This document shows, in pieces, positions 53,387-62,770 of a stretch of DNA of 64,000 bases. The position numbers and the translations under genes were made by a program. Below the pieces are notes generated by a model. The model searched no databases, was not told the origin of the DNA, and was given only the letters and a program-made list of their open reading frames with translations. Origin of the DNA: Campylobacterales bacterium (GTDB taxonomy: Bacteria > Campylobacterota > Campylobacteria > Campylobacterales > Sulfurimonadaceae); the NCBI GenBank assembly GCA_026390115.1, contig JAPLGO010000012.1, forward strand, positions 248,001 through 312,000, written 5' to 3'. Position 1 is the first letter of the stretch; every line of letters starts with the position of its first letter.

Positions 53387-54587
53387 TGCATTTTTACAAG
53401 CCATCAGAGAAATCAGACGAAACCTTATGCGTTCTATGCTCACTGCTATGGGCATTGTTATCGGGATAGCCTCGGTTATTGCCATTGTAAATATCGGCAA
53501 GGGTGCGAGTGAATCTATCACGAAGAGTGTGAGCAATCTCGGAAGCAATATCCTTTATCTTATGCCTAGCCAAGAGCATGGACCGGGTGGAAATTCGGCT
53601 TTTACAAAACCTTTTACCATGAAGGATGCAGAGATTTTAAAAGCATCTGTTTTGTCGCTTGAAGCCATTTCTCCCGTTGCAACTGCCTCTGTTATGGCAC
53701 TTTACAAAGACCAAAATTATCAGACAAGTGTTCGCGGTGTCAACAACGACTATTTTGCCGTTCAAAAATGGGAGCTGAAAGAGGGTCGTTTCTTTGAACC
53801 GAGTGAGCTTAGAACGGGGCAAAATGTATGTATTGTAGGGCAAACGGTCATCGGTAAACTTTTTCCTCTAGGTGAATCTCCCGTCGGTACGAAGATAAGA
53901 CTTCAAAAGTTCTCATGTGAAGTTATAGGAACCCTTAACACAAAAGGGGCGAATACTTTTGGAACAGACCAAGATGATTTGGTTGTGGTGCCGATTAAAA
54001 TGTTTCAGAGACGCATAAGTGGAAATGAAGATGTTCCGCTTATGATGACTTTGGTAAAAGAGATTACTCCCCTTGAGGAGGCAAAGGTGCAGATAGAACA
54101 GGTCTTGAGGGAGAGACGCCACCTCAAAGAGAAGGAGGAGAACAACTTCTCTATCCGAAGCATGACGGCACTCCTTGATACGATTTCAAATGTAACTTCA
54201 ATGTTGACGGTTATGTTGTCCGCTGTGGCTGCCATTTCTCTTGTCGTTGGAGGAATCGGAATCATGAACATCATGCTTGTCTCGGTGACGGAGCGAACCA
54301 GAGAGATAGGCATCCGCATGGCGGTGGGAGCGATGGCAAAAGATATTCTCATCCAGTTTCTCATTGAAGCCACGGTTCTCTCCGCGCTCGGAGGGATTAT
54401 AGGGTTAGTTCTCGGCATAGGCATAACCGTAGCAGTTGCATACGGGCTTGACATAGCAGTTATAATTGACCCCGCAATCTCCGTAATCGCCTTGGTTTTT
54501 GCGATGCTCATAGGCATATTTTTCGGACTTCTTCCGGCAAAAAAAGCATCCAACATGAACCCGATTGATGCGCTTAGGTATGAGTAA
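53376..54587 (+). CDS. ABC transporter permease subunit (MacB C-half, FtsX family)
   Basis: A 403-residue membrane protein. The MacB_PCD domain (about 20-240) follows a first membrane helix (MLTAMGIVIGIASVIAIVNIG) and is periplasmic; three more helices lie at about 280-400 (the FtsX domain, GGIGIMNIMLVSVTERTREIG). Combined with the separate ATPase it makes a full MacB half-transporter. Its substrate could be peptides, lipids or a toxin. It is the last gene of the exporter operon; a 9-T run lies 24 bp after the stop. Confidence 0.9.
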   Translation: MLFSAFLQAIREIRRNLMRSMLTAMGIVIGIASVIAIVNIGKGASESITKSVSNLGSNILYLMPSQEHGPGGNSAFTKPFTMKDAEILKASVLSLEAISPVATASVMALYKDQNYQTSVRGVNNDYFAVQKWELKEGRFFEPSELRTGQNVCIVGQTVIGKLFPLGESPVGTKIRLQKFSCEVIGTLNTKGANTFGTDQDDLVVVPIKMFQRRISGNEDVPLMMTLVKEITPLEEAKVQIEQVLRERRHLKEKEENNFSIRSMTALLDTISNVTSMLTVMLSAVAAISLVVGGIGIMNIMLVSVTERTREIGIRMAVGAMAKDILIQFLIEATVLSALGGIIGLVLGIGITVAVAYGLDIAVIIDPAISVIALVFAMLIGIFFGLLPAKKASNMNPIDALRYE

Positions 54588-54610
54588 GAAAATAGTACTC
54601 TAATTACAAA

Positions 54611-54619
54611 TTTTTTTTT
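54611..54619 (+). terminator. Weak T-run terminator after the exporter operon
   Basis: An uninterrupted T9 follows a short AGTA/TACT hairpin. Two widely spaced ATTACAAATT/AATTTGTAAT copies (54603-54612, 54656-54665) form a 10-bp inverted repeat just upstream of the FlgO-like gene. Confidence 0.35.
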
Positions 54620-54681
54620 AAATGCCGATACTTGCAGTTCACAATATTTATTAATAATTTGTAATGCAGCATGGAGACGAA

Positions 54682-55269
54682 ATGAAAAAGATGTTTTTAG
54701 CAGTTTTTGCAGCGGTATTATTGCAAGTCACTGTTCATGGAAGTAATTATATTGCGGTGGGCAATGTCTCTTCCGCGGATAGCGCAGAGGTTATAAATCA
54801 GCTTGTAAGTAGTATGTCAGACCAATTGACGCAGAACAAAAATTTCAGTGATATTCAATCCGCAGCCATAGCCATAACCTCTTTTGTATGTTTAGATGAT
54901 TTTAAAGCTACCTCCCGTCTTAGTAATATACTAAGCGAGACTTTTATTCATGAGATGCAGATACGAGGGTATAAGGTAATAGATTTTAAGACAATGAGCA
55001 ATATTAAAATTGATTCTCAAGGAGATTTTCTTTTTAGTCGTGACATATCAAAACTACAAACTAGTTTAAATGTCAATTATGCCTTAGCCGGTACATACAT
55101 AGAGTATAAGAGCGGTATTATTATAAATGCGAGAATAATCGATTTAAAAACTCATATAGTGCTCTCTACCGCCCAAGTATTTATACCTAGACGCATTGTT
55201 AATCGCATATCTTCTGCTGGAAATACAATGGTAGATTTTGCACCACATAAAGTTTTAGTATCGAAATAA
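54682..55269 (+). CDS. FlgO-domain exported protein
   Basis: A 195-residue protein with a signal peptide (FLAVFAAVLLQVTVHGS). The mature part matches the FlgO fold: IAITSFVCLDDFKATSRLSNILSE, then ETFIHEMQIRGYKVIDF and NYALAGTYIEYKSGIIINARII. In Vibrio FlgO is an outer-membrane flagellar factor, but no flagellar genes are adjacent here, so a general envelope role is as likely. ATG 54682 with GGAGA upstream is preferred over ATG 54664. Cysteine 55 in SFVCL is not in a lipobox. Confidence 0.8.
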   Translation: MKKMFLAVFAAVLLQVTVHGSNYIAVGNVSSADSAEVINQLVSSMSDQLTQNKNFSDIQSAAIAITSFVCLDDFKATSRLSNILSETFIHEMQIRGYKVIDFKTMSNIKIDSQGDFLFSRDISKLQTSLNVNYALAGTYIEYKSGIIINARIIDLKTHIVLSTAQVFIPRRIVNRISSAGNTMVDFAPHKVLVSK

Positions 55270-55305
55270 AGTAAAATGGTCTGTCTCATTCGGTATGGTT
55301 TTTCT

Positions 55306-55399
55306 CCCATATCCAAAAGATATGGGTAGCTTTAGGGGGTTGTAGGGACATTTGTACCTGTCACCTAAACGGACGCGTTCGTTTAGGTGCGTAGCATCA
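55306..55399 (+). repeat. Structured repeat element, copy B (three hairpins)
   Basis: Hairpin 1: CCCATATC/GATATGGG (55306-55326), unrelated in sequence to copy A's first hairpin but ending on the same shared G. The GTAGCTTTAGGGGGTT stretch is identical to copy A. Hairpin 2: AGGGACA/TGTACCT, one mismatch. Hairpin 3: CACCTAAACG/CGTTTAGGTG, perfect. It ends in GCGTAGCATCA and directly precedes the uvrD promoter. Confidence 0.85.
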
Positions 55400-55411
55400 G
55401 ATGGTAGCGGG

Positions 55412-55417
55412 TATAAT
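55412..55417 (+). promoter_or_regulatory. -10 element of the UvrD-type helicase gene
   Basis: A perfect TATAAT lies 12 bp after the end of repeat copy B, so any -35 contact would fall inside the repeat. Transcription would begin near 55424, giving a leader of about 27 nt. Confidence 0.55.
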
Positions 55418-55450
55418 CACGCTCTTAAAACTTTCATAGGAGCTGTCGCT

Positions 55451-57529
55451 TTGCCACTATCCCGTCTTAACCCAGAACAGTTTGCTGCTGCAACTTCTGC
55501 AAGCTTGCAAAATTTAATTATTGCCTCGGCAGGAACAGGAAAAACATCTACGATAGTCGGGAGAATAGGGCATCTTCTGGCTTCAGGTGTGCAACCGCAG
55601 GAGATTCTGCTACTTACTTTTACAAACAAAGCAGCGGCGGAGATGGTCGAGAGGGTTGCTGAATATTTTGGCAAAGAGATAGCTGCAAAAATAGATGCCG
55701 GAACCTTTCATGCGGTGAGTTACAGATGGCTCAAAAAACATGATAAAAAGGTGGTTTTAAAACAGCAAAGAGAGCTGAAAACACTCTTTAGAAGTGTTTT
55801 TGAAAAACGCTCATTTATGCAGATAGAAGCCGAAATAACCCCCTATGGCGGCAACTACCTCTACGATGTTTACTCTTTTTACCAAAATACCGAACTCAAT
55901 AATAATTTTGAAGAGTGGATAAAAGAGAAGTATCCTGAACATGAGCTTTTTGCCATGATTTATGCCGACATTGTAGATGAGTTTGAGAGCCTTAAAAAAG
56001 AGTACGGATTTGTAAATTTCAACGATTTGCTCATCAATTTTCGAGAGATGTGCAAAAGCAATGATTTGGGCTACAAAGAAGTTTTGGTGGACGAGTACCA
56101 AGATACAAACGCGCTTCAAGGCACACTTATAGAGGCGATGAAACCCCCTTCGCTCTTTTGCGTGGGAGATTACGATCAGAGCATTTACGCTTTCAACGGG
56201 GCGGATATTTCTATTATCGGTTCATTTGCTACAAAGTTTCCCGAAGCAAAAGTGCACACGCTTACCAAAAATTACCGCTCAACTCAGCTGATACTCTCAC
56301 TTGCAACAAAAGTAATCGAGCATAACGAGAGAATCTATCCGAAACAGTTGGAAGTGACAAGAGTGCATAGCTCACAACCGCCAAAACTTCTTGCTTATGA
56401 TGAGCTTTTTGACCAGTACCATGCAATGGCGGCACAAATCCGTGATTCGCAAACTCCAAAAGAGGAGATTGCCGTTATTTTTAGAAATAACTCTTCGGCG
56501 GACGGTATCGAGGTGGGTCTAAGAGAACTTGGTATCGCCTGCAAAAGAAAAGGCGGGACGAGCTTTTTCGATTCAAAAGAGGTCAAAGCGGTACTCGATT
56601 TATACACTTTGCTTGTCAATGAGTCGGACATGATGGCATTTATTCACCTTTTTGAGTTTGCAAAAGGGATAGGAAGTGCTATGGCAAAAGAGATGTACAG
56701 TGCGCTAAAAATTTTAGGACATGGTTCTATTTTTTACGGCTTATATGCACCTGATGTTTCTATTAATAACCCATTTGAAAAAAGAAAAGTGAGCCATCAA
56801 TTGGGGCTTTTTGATGATTTTTTGGAGCTAGGAGCAGTCGGCAAATTTGCAAAGCTAGGATTTGAAGATAAGTTTATGCAGAATCCGATTTTAAAACACC
56901 CAAAGCTCACAAAAGACGGGGCAACTTTTTTGCATGATTTTTACATGCTCTATCGTGACTTAAAAGGGATAAAACAGCCCAGAACAATAGTAAATAAGAT
57001 AGCTGCCTCCTCTTTATACAAGCATATTTCAGATGTTCTCTCTACTAAAAGAGCGACCCTCAAAGACGGTTCAATAGATGAAAAACAGCAGACAGAATCA
57101 TTAAGCAGAATAGCCAGAAAAATGATACTTTTGGAAGAGCTATCAAAACCATATTCCGAACATGAGCGGTTTTTAAATGCCATGATTTTAGGCTCATCCG
57201 ACCTAACACAAGGCGAAGGGGTAAACCTCCTAAGTGTTCATGCCTCCAAAGGTCTGGAGTACAAAGAAGTTTTTGTAGTGGATTTGATGGACGGAAGATT
57301 TCCCAACCGCAAACTCATGCAAAGAGGCGGTTCACTCGATGAGGAGCGACGACTCTTTTATGTAGCAGTCACAAGAGCCAAAGATATTCTGTACCTAAGC
57401 TATGCTAAATATGACAAGATAAAAAAGACAAATTTTGTCGCTTCACAGTTTTTATATGAGGCAGGGCTTGTACCAAAAGATGAAGTTTACAGAGGGTTGG
57501 TTATGAAAGGGGAAGAGAAGGAAGAGTGA
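55451..57529 (+). CDS. UvrD/Rep-family DNA helicase (superfamily 1)
   Basis: A 692-residue 3'-5' helicase. Motifs in order: GTGKTSTIVGR (I), LTFTNKAAAEM (Ia), VLVDEYQDTNALQ (II), GDYDQSIYAFNGAD (III), LTKNYRST (IV), LSVHASKGLEYKEVFV (V) and VAVTRAKDILYLSY (VI). It is near Rep length, so PcrA, UvrD or Rep functions in repair or fork restart are possible. TTG 55451 is selected because AGGAG sits eight bases upstream and homologues begin near LNPEQFAA; a longer frame reaching 55352 would run through the promoter and the structured repeat. Confidence 0.9.
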   Translation: MPLSRLNPEQFAAATSASLQNLIIASAGTGKTSTIVGRIGHLLASGVQPQEILLLTFTNKAAAEMVERVAEYFGKEIAAKIDAGTFHAVSYRWLKKHDKKVVLKQQRELKTLFRSVFEKRSFMQIEAEITPYGGNYLYDVYSFYQNTELNNNFEEWIKEKYPEHELFAMIYADIVDEFESLKKEYGFVNFNDLLINFREMCKSNDLGYKEVLVDEYQDTNALQGTLIEAMKPPSLFCVGDYDQSIYAFNGADISIIGSFATKFPEAKVHTLTKNYRSTQLILSLATKVIEHNERIYPKQLEVTRVHSSQPPKLLAYDELFDQYHAMAAQIRDSQTPKEEIAVIFRNNSSADGIEVGLRELGIACKRKGGTSFFDSKEVKAVLDLYTLLVNESDMMAFIHLFEFAKGIGSAMAKEMYSALKILGHGSIFYGLYAPDVSINNPFEKRKVSHQLGLFDDFLELGAVGKFAKLGFEDKFMQNPILKHPKLTKDGATFLHDFYMLYRDLKGIKQPRTIVNKIAASSLYKHISDVLSTKRATLKDGSIDEKQQTESLSRIARKMILLEELSKPYSEHERFLNAMILGSSDLTQGEGVNLLSVHASKGLEYKEVFVVDLMDGRFPNRKLMQRGGSLDEERRLFYVAVTRAKDILYLSYAKYDKIKKTNFVASQFLYEAGLVPKDEVYRGLVMKGEEKEE

Positions 57530-57605
57530 TTTTATAAAAATATTATATTTTAATTATACCTTTAGTTATAGAATTCGCTTTAAAATAAAAGTTGAAGGAA
57601 TCTGT

Positions 57606-59426
57606 GTGACACTGCAAGAGCGTATAAAAAGTGAGATGATGGTTATTAAGGCGTTGGGGGTTGTTTACGGCGATATTGGGACAAGTCCTATTTATACTTT
57701 AGCAATTATTGGCATGCTCATAGTGCCTACAGTTGAGAATTTATACGGTATTTTATCGTTTATATTTTGGGCTATGACAATACTTGTAAGTGTCCAATAT
57801 GCATGGTTGGCTACAAGTCTCAGTAAACGAGGAGAAGGTGGAACTGTTGTTCTAGTTCAGCTGCTACTCCCTTATCTCAAAAACAGCCGTATGATTGGTA
57901 TAGTTTCTATCTTGGGATTTTTTGGAGTTTCTCTTATGATTGGTGATGGGGTAATTACCCCTGCGATTAGTATTTTGAGTGCTGTTGAGGGGATTATGCT
58001 CATACCCGGTTATGAAGAAACCCCAAAAATAACTTTGCTTATATTAGCTGCACTCATAGCTTTTGTTTTATTCTTCATTCAGAAAAAAGGTGTCGAAAAA
58101 GTAGCCTCCGCATTTGGACCAATTATGGTTGTATGGTTTTTATGCTTGTCTGGAGTTGGACTCTATTATGTTAGTCAAGATTTTTCAATTTTTTCTGCTA
58201 TCAATCCAATGCATGCTGTTGCATTTACAATAGAACACCCATTTATTACATTCATTATGTTAGCGGATGTTATTTTGGCAACAACAGGGGGTGAAGCACT
58301 TTATGCAGATATGGGTCATTTAGGACGATTACCAATATTAAAAGGTTGGTTATTTGTATTTTTTGCATTAATGCTAAGCTATTACGGGCAGGGAGCTTTT
58401 TTGCTATCGCATCCTGACGCTATTAAAAGCCCCCTGTTTGAGATGACAAAAGATTTTGCACCACTCTTGTATGTGCCGTTTTTGATTTTAACTATTATGG
58501 CAACAGTCATCGCATCACAAGCTATGATTAGCGGAATTTTCTCAGTTTTATATCAGGCTATGACAACACGCATATTCCCTCATTTTAGAGTGAATTATAC
58601 CTCCCATGAACTTCGTTCTCAAATTTATGTTGGTTCGGTTAATTGGTTTTTATTCGCATGTGTCATTATTATGCTTTTTGAATTTCAAGAATCCAGTAAA
58701 TTAGCCGCAGCATACGGATTAGCAGTTGCAGGAGCGATGAGCATCACAGGTGTTTTAATAACAATGATATTTTTTTACAAAAACGAAAAGACAAAAATGT
58801 TTTTTGCTATGCTCTCAGGAATAACAAGTTTTATATTTTTTGTCTCATGTTTAATGAAAATACCGCACGGCGGGTATTGGTCTTTGATAATAGCGTCTAT
58901 TCCACTTGGATTAATAATACTTTACACACAAGGGCAAAAACGCCTTTATGAATCATTGTCGCCGCTAGCAAAAGATGAATTTTTGTTAGAATATAATGAA
59001 CAATATACCAAAGGTACTCATATTAAAGGTATTGCTCTTTTCTTTGCTAGACGAGCTGATAGTATTCCGGCATATATTGCAAAAACAATGTTTCAAAATG
59101 GTATTATTTACGAGAGAAATATTATAGTAAGTGTCAAACCATCGAGTGAGCCATTGGGTGTGCATAGTGAACTCTCACCACTATCAACAGGGATTGATTT
59201 GCTGTTGATTCATGTAGGGTATATGGAAATACTTAATATGGAGAAAATTTTAAAAGAAAAAGGGATTGAGGAGCGGACTATTTTTTATGGCGATGAGGAA
59301 ATTGTCTCTAAAAAGCTTCACTGGAAACTTTTTTCATTAATCAAAAATATTTCACCAAGTTTTGCAAGTTTTTATAATTTTCCACATGAAAAACTCATTG
59401 GAGTTTCAAGAAGGGCTGAGATTTAA
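57606..59426 (+). CDS. kup: Potassium uptake transporter Kup
   Basis: A 606-residue inner-membrane K+/H+ symporter with about 12 helices. The N-terminus ALGVVYGDIGTSPIY is the Kup hallmark; SLMIGDGVITPAISILSAVEG, GGEALYADMGHLG and a hydrophilic C-terminal domain (about 455-606) follow. GTG 57606 has AAGGA upstream. It lies 2 bp before a KdpD-like kinase gene, suggesting regulation by that system. Confidence 0.94.
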   Translation: MTLQERIKSEMMVIKALGVVYGDIGTSPIYTLAIIGMLIVPTVENLYGILSFIFWAMTILVSVQYAWLATSLSKRGEGGTVVLVQLLLPYLKNSRMIGIVSILGFFGVSLMIGDGVITPAISILSAVEGIMLIPGYEETPKITLLILAALIAFVLFFIQKKGVEKVASAFGPIMVVWFLCLSGVGLYYVSQDFSIFSAINPMHAVAFTIEHPFITFIMLADVILATTGGEALYADMGHLGRLPILKGWLFVFFALMLSYYGQGAFLLSHPDAIKSPLFEMTKDFAPLLYVPFLILTIMATVIASQAMISGIFSVLYQAMTTRIFPHFRVNYTSHELRSQIYVGSVNWFLFACVIIMLFEFQESSKLAAAYGLAVAGAMSITGVLITMIFFYKNEKTKMFFAMLSGITSFIFFVSCLMKIPHGGYWSLIIASIPLGLIILYTQGQKRLYESLSPLAKDEFLLEYNEQYTKGTHIKGIALFFARRADSIPAYIAKTMFQNGIIYERNIIVSVKPSSEPLGVHSELSPLSTGIDLLLIHVGYMEILNMEKILKEKGIEERTIFYGDEEIVSKKLHWKLFSLIKNISPSFASFYNFPHEKLIGVSRRAEI

Positions 59427-59428
59427 CA

Positions 59429-60430
59429 ATGCAATATCGTAAAAAAAGTAGATTTATGATGAGCCTTGGGCTACTTGTGTTAATGTCTATTTTTTCGCTT
59501 CTATTTTTCAATACATTGAACCTTCTTAATGCTGCTATGCTTTTTATGGTGCCGATTCTTTTTTCGGCACTTCACAACGAAAGAAAAGAAGTTTTTTTCA
59601 TCTCTTTGTTAGCTGTATTCTCTTTTGATGTTCTTTTTATTCCGCCACGATTCAGTTTAACAATTTCTGATACAAATTATCTTATTAGTTTTATTATTAT
59701 GATAGCTACGGGTCAAATGGTGGCTTATTTAGCCAAACAAGCTGCGATTGCAAAAGAGTTAGAAATATCTGAAAAAATTCAAGATGCACTTCTTGAGTCT
59801 CTTTCTCATGAACTTCGTACGCCACTTGCTGTTATTAAAGGATGTTCCTCTGGACTCTTGGAGCAAAATTTAATTTTAAGTGATAAAGAACGCACTCAAC
59901 TTATTGAAACTATTGATGAAAATGCTGAAGATATGGAACAATTGATTCATAATCTTATCAATTCTGCAAAACTCAAAAATGGGATATTACATCTAAAGAA
60001 GGATATTTGCGACTTAGAAGAAATTATTGGAAGTGCATTACTTAAAACAGAAAAAGAGCAAACAGCAAACTTTATAATATCTCAAAATATTCCAACAATT
60101 TATGCGAATGCTATTTTTATTGAACAAGCTTTGATAAATCTTTTAGATAATGCTTTTAAATATGGTTTTGATGTGGATGTGAGTGTCACTGAAAAACCAC
60201 ATGGAGTATTGATTGTAGTGAGTAATAAAGGTACTATTCCTTCTGGACATGAATTAGAACAAGCAACCAAACCATTTGTAAGATTATCCAATGCATCCTC
60301 TAAACGAGGTTTAGGATTGGGGCTTCATGTTGTACAATTAATTGCAGAAATTCATCGTGGCACATTGACACTGAAATCGGAGAATGAGCGATTTTTTGCA
60401 AAACTGTTTTTACCTAAGAGGGCTGAATGA
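59429..60430 (+). CDS. kdpD: Short KdpD-like sensor histidine kinase
   Basis: A 333-residue kinase equivalent to the C-terminal half of KdpD. It contains the DUF4118 four-helix membrane region (about 10-105), HisKA (LSHELRTPLAVIKG, His near 131) and HATPase with GLGLGLHVVQLI. It lacks the N-terminal KdpD and universal-stress domains found in the roughly 890-residue E. coli protein. ATG 59429 has no close ribosome site, so coupling to kup is likely. It overlaps kdpE by 4 nt. Confidence 0.85.
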   Translation: MQYRKKSRFMMSLGLLVLMSIFSLLFFNTLNLLNAAMLFMVPILFSALHNERKEVFFISLLAVFSFDVLFIPPRFSLTISDTNYLISFIIMIATGQMVAYLAKQAAIAKELEISEKIQDALLESLSHELRTPLAVIKGCSSGLLEQNLILSDKERTQLIETIDENAEDMEQLIHNLINSAKLKNGILHLKKDICDLEEIIGSALLKTEKEQTANFIISQNIPTIYANAIFIEQALINLLDNAFKYGFDVDVSVTEKPHGVLIVVSNKGTIPSGHELEQATKPFVRLSNASSKRGLGLGLHVVQLIAEIHRGTLTLKSENERFFAKLFLPKRAE

Positions 60431-61107
60431 AACCAAAAATTTTAATAGTGGATGATGAAAAATCAATACAAAAACTTCTCGATGTAGCACTGGGTGCCGG
60501 TGGTTATGTAACTATTCAAGCGACAACTGCAAAAGAGGGTTTGCTCTATTCTCTAAACCATTTACCAAATCTTATACTCCTTGATTTAACTCTCCCTGAC
60601 ATGGACGGCAAGGATTTTTTAAAACAACTTCGAGAGTGGAGTACAATCCCTGTTATTATTTTATCATCAAGGGGTAACGAAGAGACCAAAATTGCACTTT
60701 TAGAGGGTGGAGCAGATGACTATGTAACAAAGCCTTTTAGTACAGGCGAATTATTAGCTCGTATAAAAGCCACATTAAGAAGATTTGAAACTGAAAATTG
60801 CACTTCTGCAATTCTTGAGAGTGAGAATTTAATTCTTGATATAGATAATCACACAGTTCATTTGGATAATAATGAGCTCAAATGTACGCCAAAAGAGTTT
60901 GAGTTATTAATACTATTTATGAAACATAAAGGCAAGGTTTTGACTTACAATTGGCTTTTAAAAGAAGTTTGGGGTGTAGGTTATCAACAAGAAGTGCACT
61001 ACCTAAGAATTTTTATAAATCAATTACGACAAAAAATAGAACCAAACCCATCAAGACCTACGAGAATCAGAACAGAAACAGGGATAGGATACAGATTTAT
61101 AGGGTAA
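60427..61107 (+). CDS. kdpE: KdpE-type response regulator
   Basis: A 226-residue OmpR-family regulator. Receiver: D10/D11 in IVDDE, acceptor Asp in LLDLTLPDMDG (near 53), Lys in VTKPF. C-terminal winged helix with YNWLLKEVWG and RIRTETGIGYRF endings typical of KdpE. No kdpFABC genes are nearby, so the probable target is the adjacent kup gene. Co-translated with the kinase. Confidence 0.9.
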   Translation: MKPKILIVDDEKSIQKLLDVALGAGGYVTIQATTAKEGLLYSLNHLPNLILLDLTLPDMDGKDFLKQLREWSTIPVIILSSRGNEETKIALLEGGADDYVTKPFSTGELLARIKATLRRFETENCTSAILESENLILDIDNHTVHLDNNELKCTPKEFELLILFMKHKGKVLTYNWLLKEVWGVGYQQEVHYLRIFINQLRQKIEPNPSRPTRIRTETGIGYRFIG

Positions 61108-61198
61108 CACTTCTGTTTGCAAAAGATATCCTATACATTAGAATAATATTCGGATACAATTTACAAAACTCATATATCAATATTACGGATTAGCATTT

Positions 61199-62608
61199 AT
61201 GAATAACAAAAAAGAGCCTTCTTTACTTCAAGTTCTAGGTCTTAGCACTGCAATACTTTTGGTAGCAGGAAGTATGATCGGCTCGGGCATATTTAAGAAA
61301 ATAGCTCCAATGTCGGCAGAGCTTATGAATAGTTCGCTGATACTTTGGGCATGGGTAGTTGCAGGTCTTATTACTATGTTAGGGGCTTTTAGTTTTGCTT
61401 CGTTGGCAACTACGACAAATGAGGCGGGAGGACAATTTCAATACCTTAAAAACGTATTCGGAGATTTTTTTGGATTTATCTACGGATGGAGTTTTCTTGC
61501 TGTGATTAGTACAGCTTCTATTGCGTCTATCGCCTATATTTTTGCCGAATCTCTTAGCAATCTTTTTGGAGTTCCTCCGCTACTGAGCGCCTACAGCTCT
61601 TACAATATCAATGGAGTTATTTTTCCTTTTCAAAATGCATCAGTTAAACTTATTGCGATTTCAGCATTGATTTTTCTAACACTTTTTAATATTCGAGGTG
61701 TTGAGGGAGGAGGATGGCTTAGTAATATCGTTACAGGTGCAAAAATTCTGGGTATATTGTTACTAGTCCTAATGGGATTGAGCTATTCAGGGAGTAGCAC
61801 TCCTGTAACTCCTACGATTCCTGTTTTTAATCCTAATCAAACGGGTGAGATGCTACGGATAAGTGCCTTTTTTACTGCCATGCTTGGAGCGTTTTGGGCG
61901 TATGACGGATGGGTTAATATTACCAATATGGCAAGCGAATTTAAAAATCCGACCAAAAATATTCCTAGAGCCATAATTATAGGAACGGCGCTAACCATGT
62001 GTCTCTATGTGCTGGTAAATTATGCCTACTTGCAAGTATTGACGCCTGCTGATTTTGCTCGCATAAGTACGCAAGGAGGAAGTATTGCCGCTGTTGAAGT
62101 TGCAAGAGTCGCAATGGGTCCGATTGGCATCACTCTTCTTTCAATATTAATTATGGTGTCGACGTTCGGGGCAACACAGGCAAGTACCATGTCTGCGGCA
62201 AGGGTCTATTATCAAATGTCCAAAGAGGGATATTTTTTTAAACCATTTTCGCATGTGCATAAACGCTTTAAAACACCGTATATTTCTTTGACTGGGCAGA
62301 TGATTTGGGCATGTTTGCTTATTATCAGCGGTACCTTTGATCAACTTACGGACATGCTTGTATTTGCGGGATTTATATTTTATGGATTGGGTGCTATCGC
62401 TGTAATACGTCTTAAAGTGATAGGAAAATTAGAGATAACCTTTGGTTATCCTGCAGTACCTCTCTTATTCCTTCTATGCTGTATTGTTATCGTTGTAAAC
62501 GCTGTTTATACGCGTCCGCTTGAATCGCTCACGGGGCTTGGATTAATTATTCTGGGTGTACCGTTTTATTTCTATTTTCGATTACAAAAGTCAAAAATAG
62601 AAATATAA
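61199..62608 (+). CDS. APC-family amino-acid permease
   Basis: A 469-residue protein with about 12 membrane helices. LLVAGSMIGSGIF near the N-terminus is the APC substrate-binding motif (helix 1); helix 6 shows FFTAMLGAFWAYDGW. It resembles LAT-type exchangers more than specific characterised porters. The substrate is unknown. It follows kdpE by 91 bp with a TACAAT-like element and a weak ribosome site, so it likely has its own promoter. Confidence 0.88.
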   Translation: MNNKKEPSLLQVLGLSTAILLVAGSMIGSGIFKKIAPMSAELMNSSLILWAWVVAGLITMLGAFSFASLATTTNEAGGQFQYLKNVFGDFFGFIYGWSFLAVISTASIASIAYIFAESLSNLFGVPPLLSAYSSYNINGVIFPFQNASVKLIAISALIFLTLFNIRGVEGGGWLSNIVTGAKILGILLLVLMGLSYSGSSTPVTPTIPVFNPNQTGEMLRISAFFTAMLGAFWAYDGWVNITNMASEFKNPTKNIPRAIIIGTALTMCLYVLVNYAYLQVLTPADFARISTQGGSIAAVEVARVAMGPIGITLLSILIMVSTFGATQASTMSAARVYYQMSKEGYFFKPFSHVHKRFKTPYISLTGQMIWACLLIISGTFDQLTDMLVFAGFIFYGLGAIAVIRLKVIGKLEITFGYPAVPLLFLLCCIVIVVNAVYTRPLESLTGLGLIILGVPFYFYFRLQKSKIEI

Positions 62609-62729
62609 AGAGCGCACCACACAATTCCAAATTTCTATATATCAATTTCTCTTCTTATCGAAGAGTATTTATTTGAACTGCTTGGCAAGTGGAATACTTT
62701 ATATAAAAATTTGTTTTATTCTCTTTGCT

Positions 62730-62735
62730 ATACTT
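62730..62735 (+). promoter_or_regulatory. Probable -10 of the DUF167 gene
   Basis: TATACT preceded by TTTGC lies 41 bp before the ATG, with the AGGA ribosome site at 62760-62763. Confidence 0.4.
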
Positions 62736-62770
62736 CCGTAAAAACTTTACTTTTCGCCTAGGAATCAATG

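Noticed and set aside
54005-54556. 183-codon minus-strand frame within the MacB-type permease gene
   Set aside because: The plus-strand gene has clear domains and operon overlap; the antisense protein has no recognisable features.
55352-55450. N-terminal extension of the UvrD-type helicase through repeat copy B
   Set aside because: The extension would translate the structured repeat and the TATAAT promoter; TTG 55451 has a strong AGGAG and fits the family start.
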